Part shown: in pieces, positions 17,054 to 25,590 of the stretch
Position numbering within the stretch: position 1 is the first letter of the stretch
Layout of the letters: each line of letters starts with the position of its first letter
Assembly (NCBI GenBank): GCA_017847885.1
Contig: JAGAUA010000021.1
Coordinates: 1-38,898 of the forward strand
Direction of reading: 5' to 3'
Source: Oscillospiraceae bacterium
GTDB lineage: Bacteria > Bacillota > Clostridia > Oscillospirales > Ruminococcaceae
DNA: 38,898 bases
Made by a program: the position numbers and the translations under genes
The notes under the pieces: model-generated
The model's database searches: none
What the model was told of the DNA's origin: nothing
The model's input: the letters and a program-made list of their open reading frames with translations, nothing else

Positions 17054-17476
17054 TTATTCCTCCGAATAGCTTGCACAATTGTTGGGGGTCTCATACACCG
17101 TAACGCACTTTACGTCATACCCCTTTTGGGTCAGACAGTCATAGAAAAACTTTGCGAAATTTTCCGCCGTGGGACGAAATTTCACCGTGATAAGGCGAAA
17201 GCCCTCCTCCATAAGCGCCGCAACGGTGTTGTCTTTCAGCGTGCCGTTTTCGTAAATGAACGCGTGGTCGTAGCCGTCCGCAAGAGCTTTAAGGTCACGC
17301 TTGATGTCCCCGAAATCCACTATCATGCCCCGAAGCTGACCGTCCTCTGCAAGCTTTTCGCTTTTTATTTCCGCGGATATCGTCCAGCGGTGACCGTGAA
17401 GATTGCTGCATTTTCCCTCATAGCCGCTTAAAAAATGTGCGCTGTCAAAGGCTGCCTCGGTTTTCAGCGTATACAT
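17054..17476 (-). CDS. queD: 6-carboxy-5,6,7,8-tetrahydropterin synthase
   Basis: QueD converts 7,8-dihydroneopterin triphosphate (from FolE) to 6-carboxy-tetrahydropterin. The 140-residue protein shows zinc ligands H14, H27 and H29 and catalytic C23 in FDSAHFLSGYEGKCSNLHGHRW, plus DHAFIYENGTL and the C-terminal CVTVYETPNNCASYSE with the pterin-binding Glu. That makes it a typical single-domain QueD rather than a eukaryotic-type PTPS. GGAGG lies 7 bases before the ATG. It is the first gene of the operon, directly after an attenuator-type leader. Confidence 0.97.
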   Translation of the reverse strand: MYTLKTEAAFDSAHFLSGYEGKCSNLHGHRWTISAEIKSEKLAEDGQLRGMIVDFGDIKRDLKALADGYDHAFIYENGTLKDNTVAALMEEGFRLITVKFRPTAENFAKFFYDCLTQKGYDVKCVTVYETPNNCASYSEE

Positions 17477-17492
17477 AAAAATTCCTCCAAAT

Positions 17493-17525
17493 AAAAAAGG
17501 GCGCAGAGAACAAGACTCCGCACCC
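17493..17525 (-). terminator. Leader (attenuator) terminator before queD
   Basis: GGGTGCGGAG (17516-17525) pairs over ten positions (two G-T) with CTCTGCGCCC (17499-17508) around a 7-base loop. TTTTTT follows at 17493-17498. It lies between the promoter and the queD ribosome binding site, so it can only act as a conditional terminator. Confidence 0.88.
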
Positions 17526-17602
17526 GTAAATTACAAGCTAAAGATGTCCTGGTTTTGTTTAGAGACAGGATGGCACAAACGAACTGTCTGTTATTTGCAT
17601 AC
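17526..17602 (-). promoter_or_regulatory. Candidate preQ1 riboswitch aptamer, class not resolved
   Basis: This transcribed leader of about 75 bases separates the que promoter from its attenuator terminator. It contains a possible stem GACAG (17584-17588) with CTGTC (17564-17568). The loop TTTGT (17575-17579) can pair with ACAAA (17554-17558) in the A-rich tail, giving an H-type pseudoknot as in known preQ1 aptamers. TCCTG/CAGGA downstream offers an alternative fold. The canonical class I tail AAAAAACUA is absent, so class III or another class is more likely. The gene context makes preQ1 the expected ligand; the class is not proven. Confidence 0.6.
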
Positions 17603-17608
17603 TTTATC

Positions 17609-17637
17609 AGTATACCACCTGCGCAGATTTTTGTCAA
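17609..17637 (-). promoter_or_regulatory. Sigma-A promoter of the que operon
   Basis: On the minus strand TTGACA (17632-17637), exactly 17 bases, then TATACT (17609-17614), with GGTGG before the -10. Transcription would start near 17602 and give a leader of about 125 bases. Confidence 0.9.
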
Positions 17638-17694
17638 TACGCAGATTATTTACTTTTTCACGTGCAGATTTCGGTAAAATCGTTAGTTTTGTTC

Positions 17695-17723
17695 TTGCCA
17701 AGGCTGGTTTTGTGTGGTATAAT
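17695..17723 (+). promoter_or_regulatory. Promoter of ilvE
   Basis: TTGCCA (17695-17700), 17 bases, then TATAAT (17718-17723), preceded by TGTGTGG (extended -10). It is divergent from the que promoter. Confidence 0.85.
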
Positions 17724-17761
17724 GTTATCATATCGTATTATACAGAAAGGAAGTTTTTCTA

Positions 17762-18832
17762 ATGATGGAAATAAAAGTTACAAAAACTACATCACCCAAG
17801 GCTAAGCCTGCGGACGAGACCAAGCTTGGCTTCGGCAAAATTTTCACTGACCATATGTTCCTTATGAACTATGACGAAGGCGAGGGCTGGCATGACCCCA
17901 GAATAGTTCCCTACGGACCTATCCCCATGGACCCTGCCGCAATGTGTCTCCACTACGGTCAGGCTGACTTTGAGGGCATGAAGGCTTACAGAACTGCTGA
18001 CGGCAAGATCCAGCTTTTCCGTCCCGAGCAGAACATGGCTCGTCTCAACCTTTCCAATGACCGTCTCTGTATCCCCAAAATTGACGAGGCTTTCGCTGTT
18101 GAGGCTGTAAAGGCTCTCGTTAAGGTCGACGAGGACTGGATACCCCATGCAGAGGGTACTTCCCTTTACATCAGACCCTACATCTTTGCGGTTGACCCCA
18201 TGGTTGGCGTTCACCCTGCAAAGCACCTCATCTTCGCTATCATTCTTTCTCCCGTTGGTGCATACTACGCAAACGGTCTTGCTCCCGTAAAAATTTACGT
18301 TGAGCAGAAATATGTCCGCGCAGTAACGGGCGGCACAGGCTTTACAAAGGCTGCCGCAAACTATGCTGTATCCCTCAAGGCACAGGAAGAGGCTGAAAAG
18401 CAGGGCTATGCTCAGGTACTCTGGCTTGACGGCGTACACAGAAAGTACATCGACGAGGTCGGCGCAATGAACGTATTCTTCGTTGTTGACGGCGAGGTCA
18501 TCACGCCCAGCCTTGACAGAGGCTCCATCCTCGGCGGTATCACAAGGAAGTCCTGCATCGAGCTGCTCAAGAGCATGGGCTACAAGGTTACCGAGCGCGA
18601 CATCGAGATCGACGAGCTTGTAAAGGCATACGACGAGGGCAAGTTTGACGAGGCATTCGGCACAGGTACAGCCGCAGTAATCTCTCCCGTAGGCGAGCTT
18701 AAATACGGCGACAAGGTAATGACCCTCAACAACGGCGAGATCGGCGCTATCTCACAGAAGCTTTACGATACTCTCACAGGTATTCAGTGGGGCAAAATTG
18801 AGGATACACACGGCTGGACAGTTGTTATCTGA
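17762..18832 (+). CDS. ilvE: Branched-chain amino acid aminotransferase
   Basis: IlvE carries out the final transamination to valine, leucine and isoleucine with glutamate as donor. It is a cytoplasmic fold-type IV PLP enzyme. The 356 residues fit the longer class (BCAT type II). The PLP lysine is K196 in GGTGFTKAAANYAVSL; the conserved QVLWLDG...YIDEVGAMNVFFV and GSILGGITRKSCIELL (phosphate-binding) follow. MVGVHPAKHLIFAIILSPVGAYY is also typical. AAAGGAAG precedes two adjacent ATGs; the first is used. It is monocistronic, with its own promoter and terminator. IlvD of the same pathway is at 937 in another transcript. Confidence 0.97.
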   Translation: MMEIKVTKTTSPKAKPADETKLGFGKIFTDHMFLMNYDEGEGWHDPRIVPYGPIPMDPAAMCLHYGQADFEGMKAYRTADGKIQLFRPEQNMARLNLSNDRLCIPKIDEAFAVEAVKALVKVDEDWIPHAEGTSLYIRPYIFAVDPMVGVHPAKHLIFAIILSPVGAYYANGLAPVKIYVEQKYVRAVTGGTGFTKAAANYAVSLKAQEEAEKQGYAQVLWLDGVHRKYIDEVGAMNVFFVVDGEVITPSLDRGSILGGITRKSCIELLKSMGYKVTERDIEIDELVKAYDEGKFDEAFGTGTAAVISPVGELKYGDKVMTLNNGEIGAISQKLYDTLTGIQWGKIEDTHGWTVVI

Positions 18833-18853
18833 TAGCTTAAATTTACGTAAAAA

Positions 18854-18886
18854 ACGGCAGGAAAGTAAGGCTCTTTCCTGCCGTTT
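18854..18886 (+). terminator. Terminator of ilvE, hairpin copy 1
   Basis: ACGGCAGGAAAG pairs perfectly with CTTTCCTGCCGT over 12 base pairs with a TAAGGCT loop, 21 bases after the ilvE stop. The T-run is short (TTTATT). An identical 33-base copy, loop included, is at 19018-19050. Confidence 0.85.
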
Positions 18887-18918
18887 ATTCTGTCTAAAAA
18901 ATTTTTCAATAACGAGAA

Positions 18919-18993
18919 TGGGCGGATAATATCCGCCCCTACAAAATGGCATAAACACAAAATTTCTTTGTAGGGGCGGCTATCAGCCGCCCG
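18919..18993. repeat. REP-like inverted pair, units D and E
   Basis: Unit D (18919-18945, minus) has stem GGGCGGATA/TATCCGCCC and ends CCCCTACAAA. Unit E (18967-18993, plus) starts TTTGTAGGGG with stem GGGCGGCT/AGCCGCCC. The CTACAAA and TTTGTAG ends face each other across 21 bases. The spacer shares an ...ATTTC end with the spacer of pair F/G at 28106, so these two pairs are copies of one composite element of about 75 bases. Confidence 0.8.
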
Positions 18994-19017
18994 ATTTCAC
19001 GTTTACCAACAAGCCGA

Positions 19018-19053
19018 ACGGCAGGAAAGTAAGGCTCTTTCCTGCCGTTTTTG
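19018..19053 (+). terminator. Duplicate terminator hairpin, copy 2
   Basis: This is an exact 33-base copy of the ilvE terminator hairpin (stem and loop), here followed by TTTTTG. It abuts the stop codon of the convergent lipoprotein gene. On the minus strand it lacks a T-run, so it mainly terminates plus-strand transcripts. Confidence 0.8.
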
Positions 19054-19638
19054 TTATGTCCCCGACTCAGCCGACGTGTCGGACGTTTCCGCCGCCGTTT
19101 CTGTTTCCGCGGTCATTATGCTGAAATTGGTTAATTCGCCGCTTATTCCTGCCGAGGGTATCTCAATTTTCACGGGAACAAGGCTTTCCGGCTCAAAGGT
19201 TACGGTATATTCTCCGCCTGCAAACTCCCCCGTCAGAGTTTTCCCGTCCTCTGTATCGGCGTAGGTCAAAGCTTCCGAAAGAGCGGCGCTGTCGATTGCC
19301 TTGAATATTTGCGCAAAAACCGCGCCGTCCCGTATATCCTCCGCAGGGATATCGAGACTAAGCTCCCCAAGCTTTGCCTTGACCCCGTCGTCGTTATAGA
19401 AAATCGTCAGCCCTGCAAGAGTCTCGGGCGCGGTAATGCTCATCTCCCATATACCCGTGCCGTACCGCTTCATGCTGCCCTCAAATTCCAGCTCTCCTGC
19501 CTGCGCTCTGATGTCCGTTTCAAACGGCACGTTCAGGTCGGGATTTTTTGAGAGTATTCCCCCGTTTTTGCCGTTGCAGCCCGTGCAGAAAACAAGTATC
19601 ATCACCGTAAGTACCGCGAATAAAACTGCTTTTCGCAT
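19054..19638 (-). CDS. Predicted lipoprotein, function unknown
   Basis: This 194-residue secreted lipoprotein has a signal peptide MRKAVLFAVLTVMILVFCTGC with lipidated C21. The ATG at 19638 follows GGAGGGC by 6-7 bases; a TTG at 19653 overlaps that site. The mature part is beta-rich and amphipathic, with repeated short strands (FEGSMKRYGTGIWEMSITAPETLAGLTIFYNDDGVKAKLGELSLDIP and GEYTVTFEPESLVPVKIEIPSAGISGELTNFSI), a layout like LolA/LppX-type lipoprotein carriers. That resemblance is inference. The C-terminus is low-complexity Thr/Glu/Ala/Ser. It lies 63 bases downstream of the NAD(P)HX repair gene on the same strand, and may be co-transcribed. Confidence 0.78.
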   Translation of the reverse strand: MRKAVLFAVLTVMILVFCTGCNGKNGGILSKNPDLNVPFETDIRAQAGELEFEGSMKRYGTGIWEMSITAPETLAGLTIFYNDDGVKAKLGELSLDIPAEDIRDGAVFAQIFKAIDSAALSEALTYADTEDGKTLTGEFAGGEYTVTFEPESLVPVKIEIPSAGISGELTNFSIMTAETETAAETSDTSAESGT

Positions 19639-19701
19639 AAAAATGCCCTCCAATTCAAATTAAATTGAACAGAAGGGCAGTATAATTTTTCGATATGCGC
19701 C

Positions 19702-21225
19702 TTATCTGTTCAGCTTTTTGAACACAAAAGGCAGCTTACTTATCACATCGGTGGGCAGCATTCCCGTCTGGGAAAGCTCCTTTGCGGCAATATCCGCAGC
19801 AGCTCCGTGTACGAAAACTCCTGCCGCCGCAGCCTCCACAGGCTCTATTCCCTGCGCGCAAAATGCCGCAATAATTCCCGTCAGCACATCTCCGCTTCCG
19901 CCGCGGCTGAGTCCGGGATTTCCTGCCGGGATAACATATACCCTTCCGCCGCCTGCAACAAAAGTCGGGACTCCCTTTGCCACCACCACAGCGCCGTACT
20001 CACGGGCAATATTCACCGCAAGGGTAAGTCTGTCCTCTGCGGAAGCGCCCGTCAGCCTTGCAAGCTCACCTGCATGGGGCGTGATAATAAGCTTGTTTTT
20101 TGTGTCTCTGATTATATCTATGTTGTCCGCAATGCAGTTTATTCCATCCGCGTCCAAAATCACGGGACACTCCGCATTTTTTATCACAGCCTTTGTAAGA
20201 GCCTTCGTGCCGTCGGTAACGGATAATCCGCAGCCTATCGAAACTGCGGTCTTGTTTTTGCACCCGTTTATCAATGCGGCCGCATTTTTATCGGCAATCG
20301 CGCCGTACTTATCCTCAATTAAAGGCAGGTACATAGCCTCGGCAATTCCCGACGCGATACGGCTTATTACCGTTTCCGTGGACGCAAGGGTAACAAGACC
20401 TGCTCCCGAGCGCAAAGCCGCCGCCGTGGAAAGCGCCGCCGCGCCGCTCATGCAGCGTGAACCCGATATATTCAAAAGCCGACCGAAATCCCCCTTGTAT
20501 GAATCTCTTTTTCTCGCAGGGATAATTTCCGCCGCCATTTTTTCGTCGAAAAGCCTTGGGAGATACTCCATGCCCTGACAGCACTTGTCGGGCAGACCGA
20601 TATCCCCGACGATGACCTCGCCGCAGTATTCGTCCAGCGGCGGAATAAGCATACCTATCTTGGGGCAGCCGAAGGTCACGGTGTAGTCGCATTTCAGTAT
20701 CCCGTCGGTGACCGTGCCGTCGAGACAGTTTCCGCCCGAGGGTACGTCCGCCGCAATTTTTATTGCCGCACAGCGCTGTGCATAGGAAAAGCACGCCTTG
20801 ACCCGAGGCGGAAGAGAGCCGTGAAAGCCCGTGCCGAAAACAGCGTCAACTATTACGGCAGCCTCGGAAAAACGCCTGAAAACTTTTTCAATGTTGTCGT
20901 CAAGGTACAGCACCTCAACGCCGCTGTCCAGCTCGAAATATTCCGCCGCCGCAAGCTCCGTGGCAGGCTCGCCGCTGACAAGCACAGCCGTTACGGGAAC
21001 GCCCTCCTCGGCAAGCATACGCGCCGCAGCAAAGCCGTCGCCGCCGTTGTTTCCGCTTCCGCACACGATAACAACACCCGAGGAAAGAGAGGTCTCCTCC
21101 CCGATCTTGTATATGAGCATGGTCAGCGCGCTTCCTGCGTTTTCCATAAGCTGACGGCAGGAAACGCCGTTTTTCTCGGAGTTTTCTTCAATTGTTTTCA
21201 TCTGCTTGGGTGTTGGGTAAAACAT
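19702..21225 (-). CDS. nnrD: Bifunctional NAD(P)HX epimerase / ADP-dependent dehydratase
   Basis: This fused repair enzyme restores damaged hydrated NADH and NADPH. The N-terminal YjeF_N part (about 1-215) epimerises R- to S-NAD(P)HX; the C-terminal carbohydrate-kinase-like part (about 225-505) dehydrates S-NAD(P)HX using ADP. Its 507 residues match the bacterial fusion (NnrE-NnrD, YjeF). Motifs are CGSGNNGGDGFAAARML (55-70), DAVFGTGFHG and DVPSG in the epimerase, and ITPHAGELARLTG, VVAKG and GLSRGGSGDVLTGIIAAF (about 434-452) in the dehydratase. It has its own promoter. A lipoprotein gene follows on the same strand. The NAD salvage genes at 25890-28023 serve the same cofactor. Confidence 0.96.
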   Translation of the reverse strand: MFYPTPKQMKTIEENSEKNGVSCRQLMENAGSALTMLIYKIGEETSLSSGVVIVCGSGNNGGDGFAAARMLAEEGVPVTAVLVSGEPATELAAAEYFELDSGVEVLYLDDNIEKVFRRFSEAAVIVDAVFGTGFHGSLPPRVKACFSYAQRCAAIKIAADVPSGGNCLDGTVTDGILKCDYTVTFGCPKIGMLIPPLDEYCGEVIVGDIGLPDKCCQGMEYLPRLFDEKMAAEIIPARKRDSYKGDFGRLLNISGSRCMSGAAALSTAAALRSGAGLVTLASTETVISRIASGIAEAMYLPLIEDKYGAIADKNAAALINGCKNKTAVSIGCGLSVTDGTKALTKAVIKNAECPVILDADGINCIADNIDIIRDTKNKLIITPHAGELARLTGASAEDRLTLAVNIAREYGAVVVAKGVPTFVAGGGRVYVIPAGNPGLSRGGSGDVLTGIIAAFCAQGIEPVEAAAAGVFVHGAAADIAAKELSQTGMLPTDVISKLPFVFKKLNR

Positions 21226-21307
21226 GACGGAGACCTCCTTTTAGAATGTTGTGGGTATAATTCACATAGAGCGCTTACCAAAAAAGCTCTTTATTACCAT
21301 TATTTAT

Positions 21308-21336
21308 ATTATAGCACACCGCCGTACCGAAAGCAA
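21308..21336 (-). promoter_or_regulatory. Promoter of the NAD(P)HX repair gene
   Basis: On the minus strand TTGCTT (21331-21336), 17 bases, then TATAAT (21308-21313) with TGTGC before the -10. The leader of about 80 bases holds only a weak AGAGC/GCTCT hairpin. Confidence 0.7.
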
Positions 21337-21460
21337 TAATATACCGTTTTTTAGCATAAATCCTACTAAATACGGCGCATAAATAGTAAATAAATTGTAA
21401 CAATGCGACAAAAAACGTTTGTAAATTTGTAAAACCAAATGGCGGTATCCACTTGATTTT

Positions 21461-21489
21461 TTGTCTAAAATATAGTAAAATGCTATATA
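21461..21489 (+). promoter_or_regulatory. Possible promoter of the chemoreceptor gene
   Basis: TTGTCT (21461-21466), 17 bases, then TATATA (21484-21489). The same stretch also reads CTAAA ... GCTATATAA, which has some likeness to a sigma-D/28 motility promoter with a short spacer. Either reading is uncertain. The rest of the 306-base gap holds the divergent nnrD promoter and AT-rich DNA. Confidence 0.45.
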
Positions 21490-21531
21490 AAGAGTCACAC
21501 TCTGCTACATTATACCGAAAGGCAGATTTTT

Positions 21532-23535
21532 ATGAAATTATCACAAATGTCAATCAAAAAGCACATAATCGTAGCCACTATTATCATGGTACTTATTCCT
21601 CTCATTATTGTCGGGTTTACGGCTGCTGTGCTGAATTACTATGCAACTGTCAACGTGGCAAAAAATAACATGGAGGAACTTGCTATTATTACCTCCGAAC
21701 GCGTTGAATGGGAAATAAGAGCTTTCCAAAACTTTACAAACGAAACAGGCTGCAGCTCCGAGCTTGCAGACCCCAATGTTTCAAATGAACGAAAGCTGGA
21801 GATCCTCAATCTTAAATCAAGTCAATATCAAATGGAGCGCGGCAACCTTATCGGCGCTGACGGTATAAGCATACTTGACGGAAAGGATTATACCGACCGC
21901 AATTACTATCAGGAAGCAATGAAAGGCAATTCGACCATTTCCGAGCCGCTTGTGTCAAAGGTAACGGGTAAGATAACGCTTATTATTGCCGCTCCCCTCT
22001 GGAAAGACGGAATTAGCGGCGGAACACCAATAGGCTGCGTATATTTCGTGCCCCACGAGGAATTTCTCAACGACATTATGAGAGAAATACATTTCAGCGA
22101 AAACAGCGCGGCATACATAATTGACAGTCAGGGCAACACTATTGCCGACGTTGATTCCGATATCGTAAAGAACGGCGAAAACATCGAGGCTATTGCTGCT
22201 TCGGAGGGCGCAGGTCAGCGCGGCTATGCTACCCTTGCGGCTGCTCACGTAAAGATGAGAAACGGCGAGACGGGCTTCTGCGACTACACTCTCAACGGTG
22301 TAAGAAAATTTATCGGATATGCTCCTGTCGCAAACACAAACGGCTGGTCTTTGGCTGTTTACGCACCAACAAATGACTTTCTCCGCAACTCCAATATATC
22401 GTTTATGGTTACCGTTGCACTTATCATTATCGCTATCGGTATTTCCAATATATCCGCAACACGTTTGGGCATCAAGATAGGCAACCCCATAAAGCGCTGC
22501 GCGGAACGTATCCAAAAGCTTTCTCAGGGCGACCTTACAAGCCCCGTTCCCCAGCCGACGGCTCAGGACGAAACGGGTGTACTTGCAGAAGCAACAGCTT
22601 CCCTTGTCAACGACTTTAACAGCATTATCGGCGATGTAGACTATCTCCTTTCAAGTATGGCTGACGGATACTTCGACGTTCAGAGCGAGGACCCCGACCG
22701 CATTTATGTGGGCGATTTCCACAAGCTTATCGACTCCGTGGATAAGATCAACGGCAAGCTTACCGATACTCTCAGACAGATCAACGATTCCGCTGAACAG
22801 GTTTCCTGCGGTGCGGAGCAGGTTTCCGGCGGCGCACAGTCACTTTCTCAGGGTGCAACCGAGCAGGCGTCCTCCATTGAGGAGCTTTCCGCAACTATCA
22901 GCATGATATCCGATATGGTCAACACCAACGCCCGTGATGCTGCGGACGCTGCGGAAAAGACGGATGTTGCAGGTGCGGCTCTCGGCGAGGCAAACGGCAA
23001 AATGAACGAGCTGGTTGAGGCTATGAACGAGATAAGTGCGTCCTCCGCAGAGACACAAAAAATTATCAAAACTATTGAGGATATCGCGTTCCAGACCAAT
23101 ATCCTTGCACTTAACGCGGCTGTTGAGGCTGCAAGAGCAGGCGCAGCAGGCAAGGGCTTTGCGGTAGTTGCAGATGAGGTAAGAAACCTTGCAGGCAAGT
23201 CCGCAGAAGCTGCAAAGAACACAACGGCTCTCATCGAGGGTACGGTTACCGCAATCGAAAAGGGCAACAGTCTTGTAACGGATACTGCCGAGATGATGAA
23301 CACTGTTGCCGAGTCGGCAGGTGCGGTAGCACAGATAAACGGCAAAATCGCCGAGTCCTCCAAGAATGCAGCCGACGCTATCGTACAGGTAACAACGGGA
23401 GTGGAGCAGATCTCCGCTGTTGTTCAGACAAACTCCGCAACGGCAGAGGAGTCCGCGGCGGCTTCCGAAGAGCTTGCAGGACAGTCGGGACTCATGCGAG
23501 AGCTTGTCGGCTCATTCCGTCTCAGAGCAGAATAA
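21532..23535 (+). CDS. Methyl-accepting chemotaxis protein with Cache-type sensor
   Basis: This 667-residue transmembrane chemoreceptor would sense an extracellular ligand and control CheA. A first membrane helix (about 11-34) is followed by an extracellular dCache-like region (about 40-285; [46 protein letters not shown] is the typical core). TM2 is at about 290-310 and HAMP at about 313-365 ([19 protein letters not shown]). A second linker leads to the coiled-coil signalling domain, whose tip [35 protein letters not shown] is near 520-555. No C-terminal CheR-binding pentapeptide is seen. No other chemotaxis gene is nearby. It implies a motile host. Ligand unknown. Confidence 0.95.
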   Translation: MKLSQMSIKKHIIVATIIMVLIPLIIVGFTAAVLNYYATVNVAKNNMEELAIITSERVEWEIRAFQNFTNETGCSSELADPNVSNERKLEILNLKSSQYQMERGNLIGADGISILDGKDYTDRNYYQEAMKGNSTISEPLVSKVTGKITLIIAAPLWKDGISGGTPIGCVYFVPHEEFLNDIMREIHFSENSAAYIIDSQGNTIADVDSDIVKNGENIEAIAASEGAGQRGYATLAAAHVKMRNGETGFCDYTLNGVRKFIGYAPVANTNGWSLAVYAPTNDFLRNSNISFMVTVALIIIAIGISNISATRLGIKIGNPIKRCAERIQKLSQGDLTSPVPQPTAQDETGVLAEATASLVNDFNSIIGDVDYLLSSMADGYFDVQSEDPDRIYVGDFHKLIDSVDKINGKLTDTLRQINDSAEQVSCGAEQVSGGAQSLSQGATEQASSIEELSATISMISDMVNTNARDAADAAEKTDVAGAALGEANGKMNELVEAMNEISASSAETQKIIKTIEDIAFQTNILALNAAVEAARAGAAGKGFAVVADEVRNLAGKSAEAAKNTTALIEGTVTAIEKGNSLVTDTAEMMNTVAESAGAVAQINGKIAESSKNAADAIVQVTTGVEQISAVVQTNSATAEESAAASEELAGQSGLMRELVGSFRLRAE

Positions 23536-23561
23536 TTATCCCAAACAAAATAACAATTTTC

Positions 23562-23590
23562 AACGGGAGGCTGATACTCGGTCTCCCGTT
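23562..23590 (+). terminator. Weak hairpin between the chemoreceptor and GH43 genes
   Basis: AACGGGAG (23562-23569) pairs with CTCCCGTT (23583-23590) around a 13-base loop. No T-run follows, so termination would be partial at best and the GH43 gene may be read through from the chemoreceptor gene. Confidence 0.4.
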
Positions 23591-23620
23591 AAATGATTAT
23601 TTAAGAAAGGAATTTCTATC

Positions 23621-25099
23621 ATGAAAAAGCAGATTTTCAACCCATTTCTTCCGCTTAACGAATGTATCCCCGACGGCGAGCCCCACGTTTTCGGTGACAG
23701 AGTTTATCTTTACGGCTCACATGACAAGGAGGGCGGCGAGACCTTCTGTATGCTGGATTACACCGTATATTCCGCGCCCGTTGACGACCTGACCGACTGG
23801 CGCTGCGAGGGTGTCATCTACCGTGCGGAGCAGGACCCCGACTATGCCGAAAGAAAATTCATGTACGCCCCAGACGTTGTCCGCGGCAATGACGGCAGAT
23901 ACTACCTCTACTATTGTATGTCGGGCAAGGACGGCGTGGGCGGATATTTCGGTCCTATCAGCGTGGCGGTATGCGATACTCCTGCCGGCAAATATGAATA
24001 CATCGGCTGCGTGCGCTATCCCGACGGCACGCCCATGAAGAAGTATGTTTGCTTCGACCCGGGTGTTATAAACGATAATGGTGTAATACGCATTTACTAC
24101 GGCACTCAATACGACTTCGAGGAGCGTGACGGCTTCAAGGACAGCGAGGAGCTTATTTCTGCGGAAATGAATATGTTTAACAAGAGCCGCGAGGAGATAC
24201 TCGGCACTCCCGAAAGCGTTATGGGTCCCAGCATGGTGACTGTGGGCGACGATATGCTGACTGTAACAAGCGAGCCTGTGCATATCATTCCCTACAAGGT
24301 CAAGGGCACGGATTTCGAGCAGCACCCATTCTTTGAGGCAAGCTCCATGCGCAAGGTGGGGGATAAGTATTACTTCATCTACTCCTCACAGAAAAACCAT
24401 GAGCTTTGCTATGCGGTCAGCGACTTCCCCGACAGGGACTTCAAATTCGGCGGCACGATAGTATCCAACGGCGACGTGGGCTACAACGGCAGGACCGATG
24501 AGGACAGGCTTAACATGACGGGTACAACCCACGGCAGCATCGAAAACATCAACGGCGAGTGGTACGTTTTCTACCACAGGCTCACACACAAGTCGGATTA
24601 CAGCAGACAGGCGTGCGCCGAGAAAATCACAATCGAAGCTGACGGCAGCATCAAGCAGGTACAGATAACCTCCTGCGGACTTAACGGCGGCGCGCTTATT
24701 GCAGAGGGCGCATACCCTGCGGTCATTGCCTGCAACATCACAAACGGCAAAATGCCCCACGGCTCAAACAAAATTTACACCCACAGCTTCCCCAACGTAA
24801 ACCACGACGAAAGCGGACGCTTCATTGCCGAAATTGCGAACGGAACGCTTATCGGCTACAAATATTTCGATTTTGACGGTGCAAAAAAGCTGTCCCTTAC
24901 AGTAAGAGGCAGCGGCAGCGGTGTATTTGAAATTACCGACGAGACGGGAAAAATTCTCGGCAGCGCGGCGGTTTCCCCCTCGGAGGAATGGTGCAAGACC
25001 GAGTGTGGGCTTGATGCTTCAAAGGGCGTTCATTCCCTGTTCCTGACCTACAAGGGCAGCGGAATGACTTCGATTATGGAGCTGGAATTTCGGGCATAA
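23621..25099 (+). CDS. Glycoside hydrolase family 43, intracellular
   Basis: This 492-residue five-bladed beta-propeller glycosidase would act on arabinosyl-, xylosyl- or galactosyl-linked oligosaccharides. The catalytic triad visible by family pattern is D18 (IPDGEPHVFGDRVYLYGSHD), D146 (CFDPGVINDNGVIRIYYG, pKa modulator) and E239 (HPFFEASSMRKVGDKYYFIYSS, general acid). YAPDVV at 82-87 is also typical. Residues about 395-490 form a beta-sandwich, CBM6-like accessory domain. No signal peptide is present, so it should work on imported oligosaccharides. AAAGGAA precedes the ATG. It is 85 bases after a chemoreceptor gene. Exact specificity (arabinofuranosidase, xylosidase or exo-galactosidase) cannot be set from sequence. 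Confidence 0.9.
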   Translation: MKKQIFNPFLPLNECIPDGEPHVFGDRVYLYGSHDKEGGETFCMLDYTVYSAPVDDLTDWRCEGVIYRAEQDPDYAERKFMYAPDVVRGNDGRYYLYYCMSGKDGVGGYFGPISVAVCDTPAGKYEYIGCVRYPDGTPMKKYVCFDPGVINDNGVIRIYYGTQYDFEERDGFKDSEELISAEMNMFNKSREEILGTPESVMGPSMVTVGDDMLTVTSEPVHIIPYKVKGTDFEQHPFFEASSMRKVGDKYYFIYSSQKNHELCYAVSDFPDRDFKFGGTIVSNGDVGYNGRTDEDRLNMTGTTHGSIENINGEWYVFYHRLTHKSDYSRQACAEKITIEADGSIKQVQITSCGLNGGALIAEGAYPAVIACNITNGKMPHGSNKIYTHSFPNVNHDESGRFIAEIANGTLIGYKYFDFDGAKKLSLTVRGSGSGVFEITDETGKILGSAAVSPSEEWCKTECGLDASKGVHSLFLTYKGSGMTSIMELEFRA

Positions 25100-25134
25100 T
25101 ATTAAAGTAACATTTTTATGATTGGTGGAATATT

Positions 25135-25590
25135 ATGACAGTAGAAATTTTTACCGACGGCGCTTGCTCGGGCAACCCGGGTCCCGGCGGATACGGCGCG
25201 ATACTCCGCGTCGGGGAGCATACAAAGGAGCTTTCCGGCGGTGAGGCGCAGACGACCAACAACCGCATGGAACTGATGGGCGTTATTTCCGCGCTTTCAG
25301 AGTTGAAGTACCCCTGCGACGTTATTCTAACTACGGACAGCAAGTACGTGGTGGACAGCGTTACAAAGGGCTGGGCGCGAAGCTGGAAAGCAAGGGGCTG
25401 GGTCAAATCGGACAAAAAGCCTGCGCTTAACGCAGACCTTTGGGAAAAGCTGCTTGCGCTGCTGGACGTCCATAACGTGAAATTCGTGTGGGTAAAGGGT
25501 CATGCAGGACATCCCGAAAACGAGCGCTGCGATGAGCTTGCGGTCATGGAAAGAGATAAGTTTTGCAAAAAATCTAAAAATTACTATTGA
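25135..25590 (+). CDS. rnhA: Ribonuclease HI
   Basis: RNase HI cuts the RNA strand of RNA-DNA hybrids, removing R-loops and primers. At 151 residues it is the standard size, without an N-terminal hybrid-binding domain. The catalytic acids are in [17 protein letters not shown] (D8), [13 protein letters not shown] (Glu), [11 protein letters not shown] (Asp) and the final NERCDELA (Asp), with [11 protein letters not shown] before it. [20 protein letters not shown] is the basic handle. It follows GH43 by 35 bases, is co-directional, and may share a transcript. The ncRNA promoter lies across its end, from 25587. Confidence 0.96.
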   Translation: MTVEIFTDGACSGNPGPGGYGAILRVGEHTKELSGGEAQTTNNRMELMGVISALSELKYPCDVILTTDSKYVVDSVTKGWARSWKARGWVKSDKKPALNADLWEKLLALLDVHNVKFVWVKGHAGHPENERCDELAVMERDKFCKKSKNYY

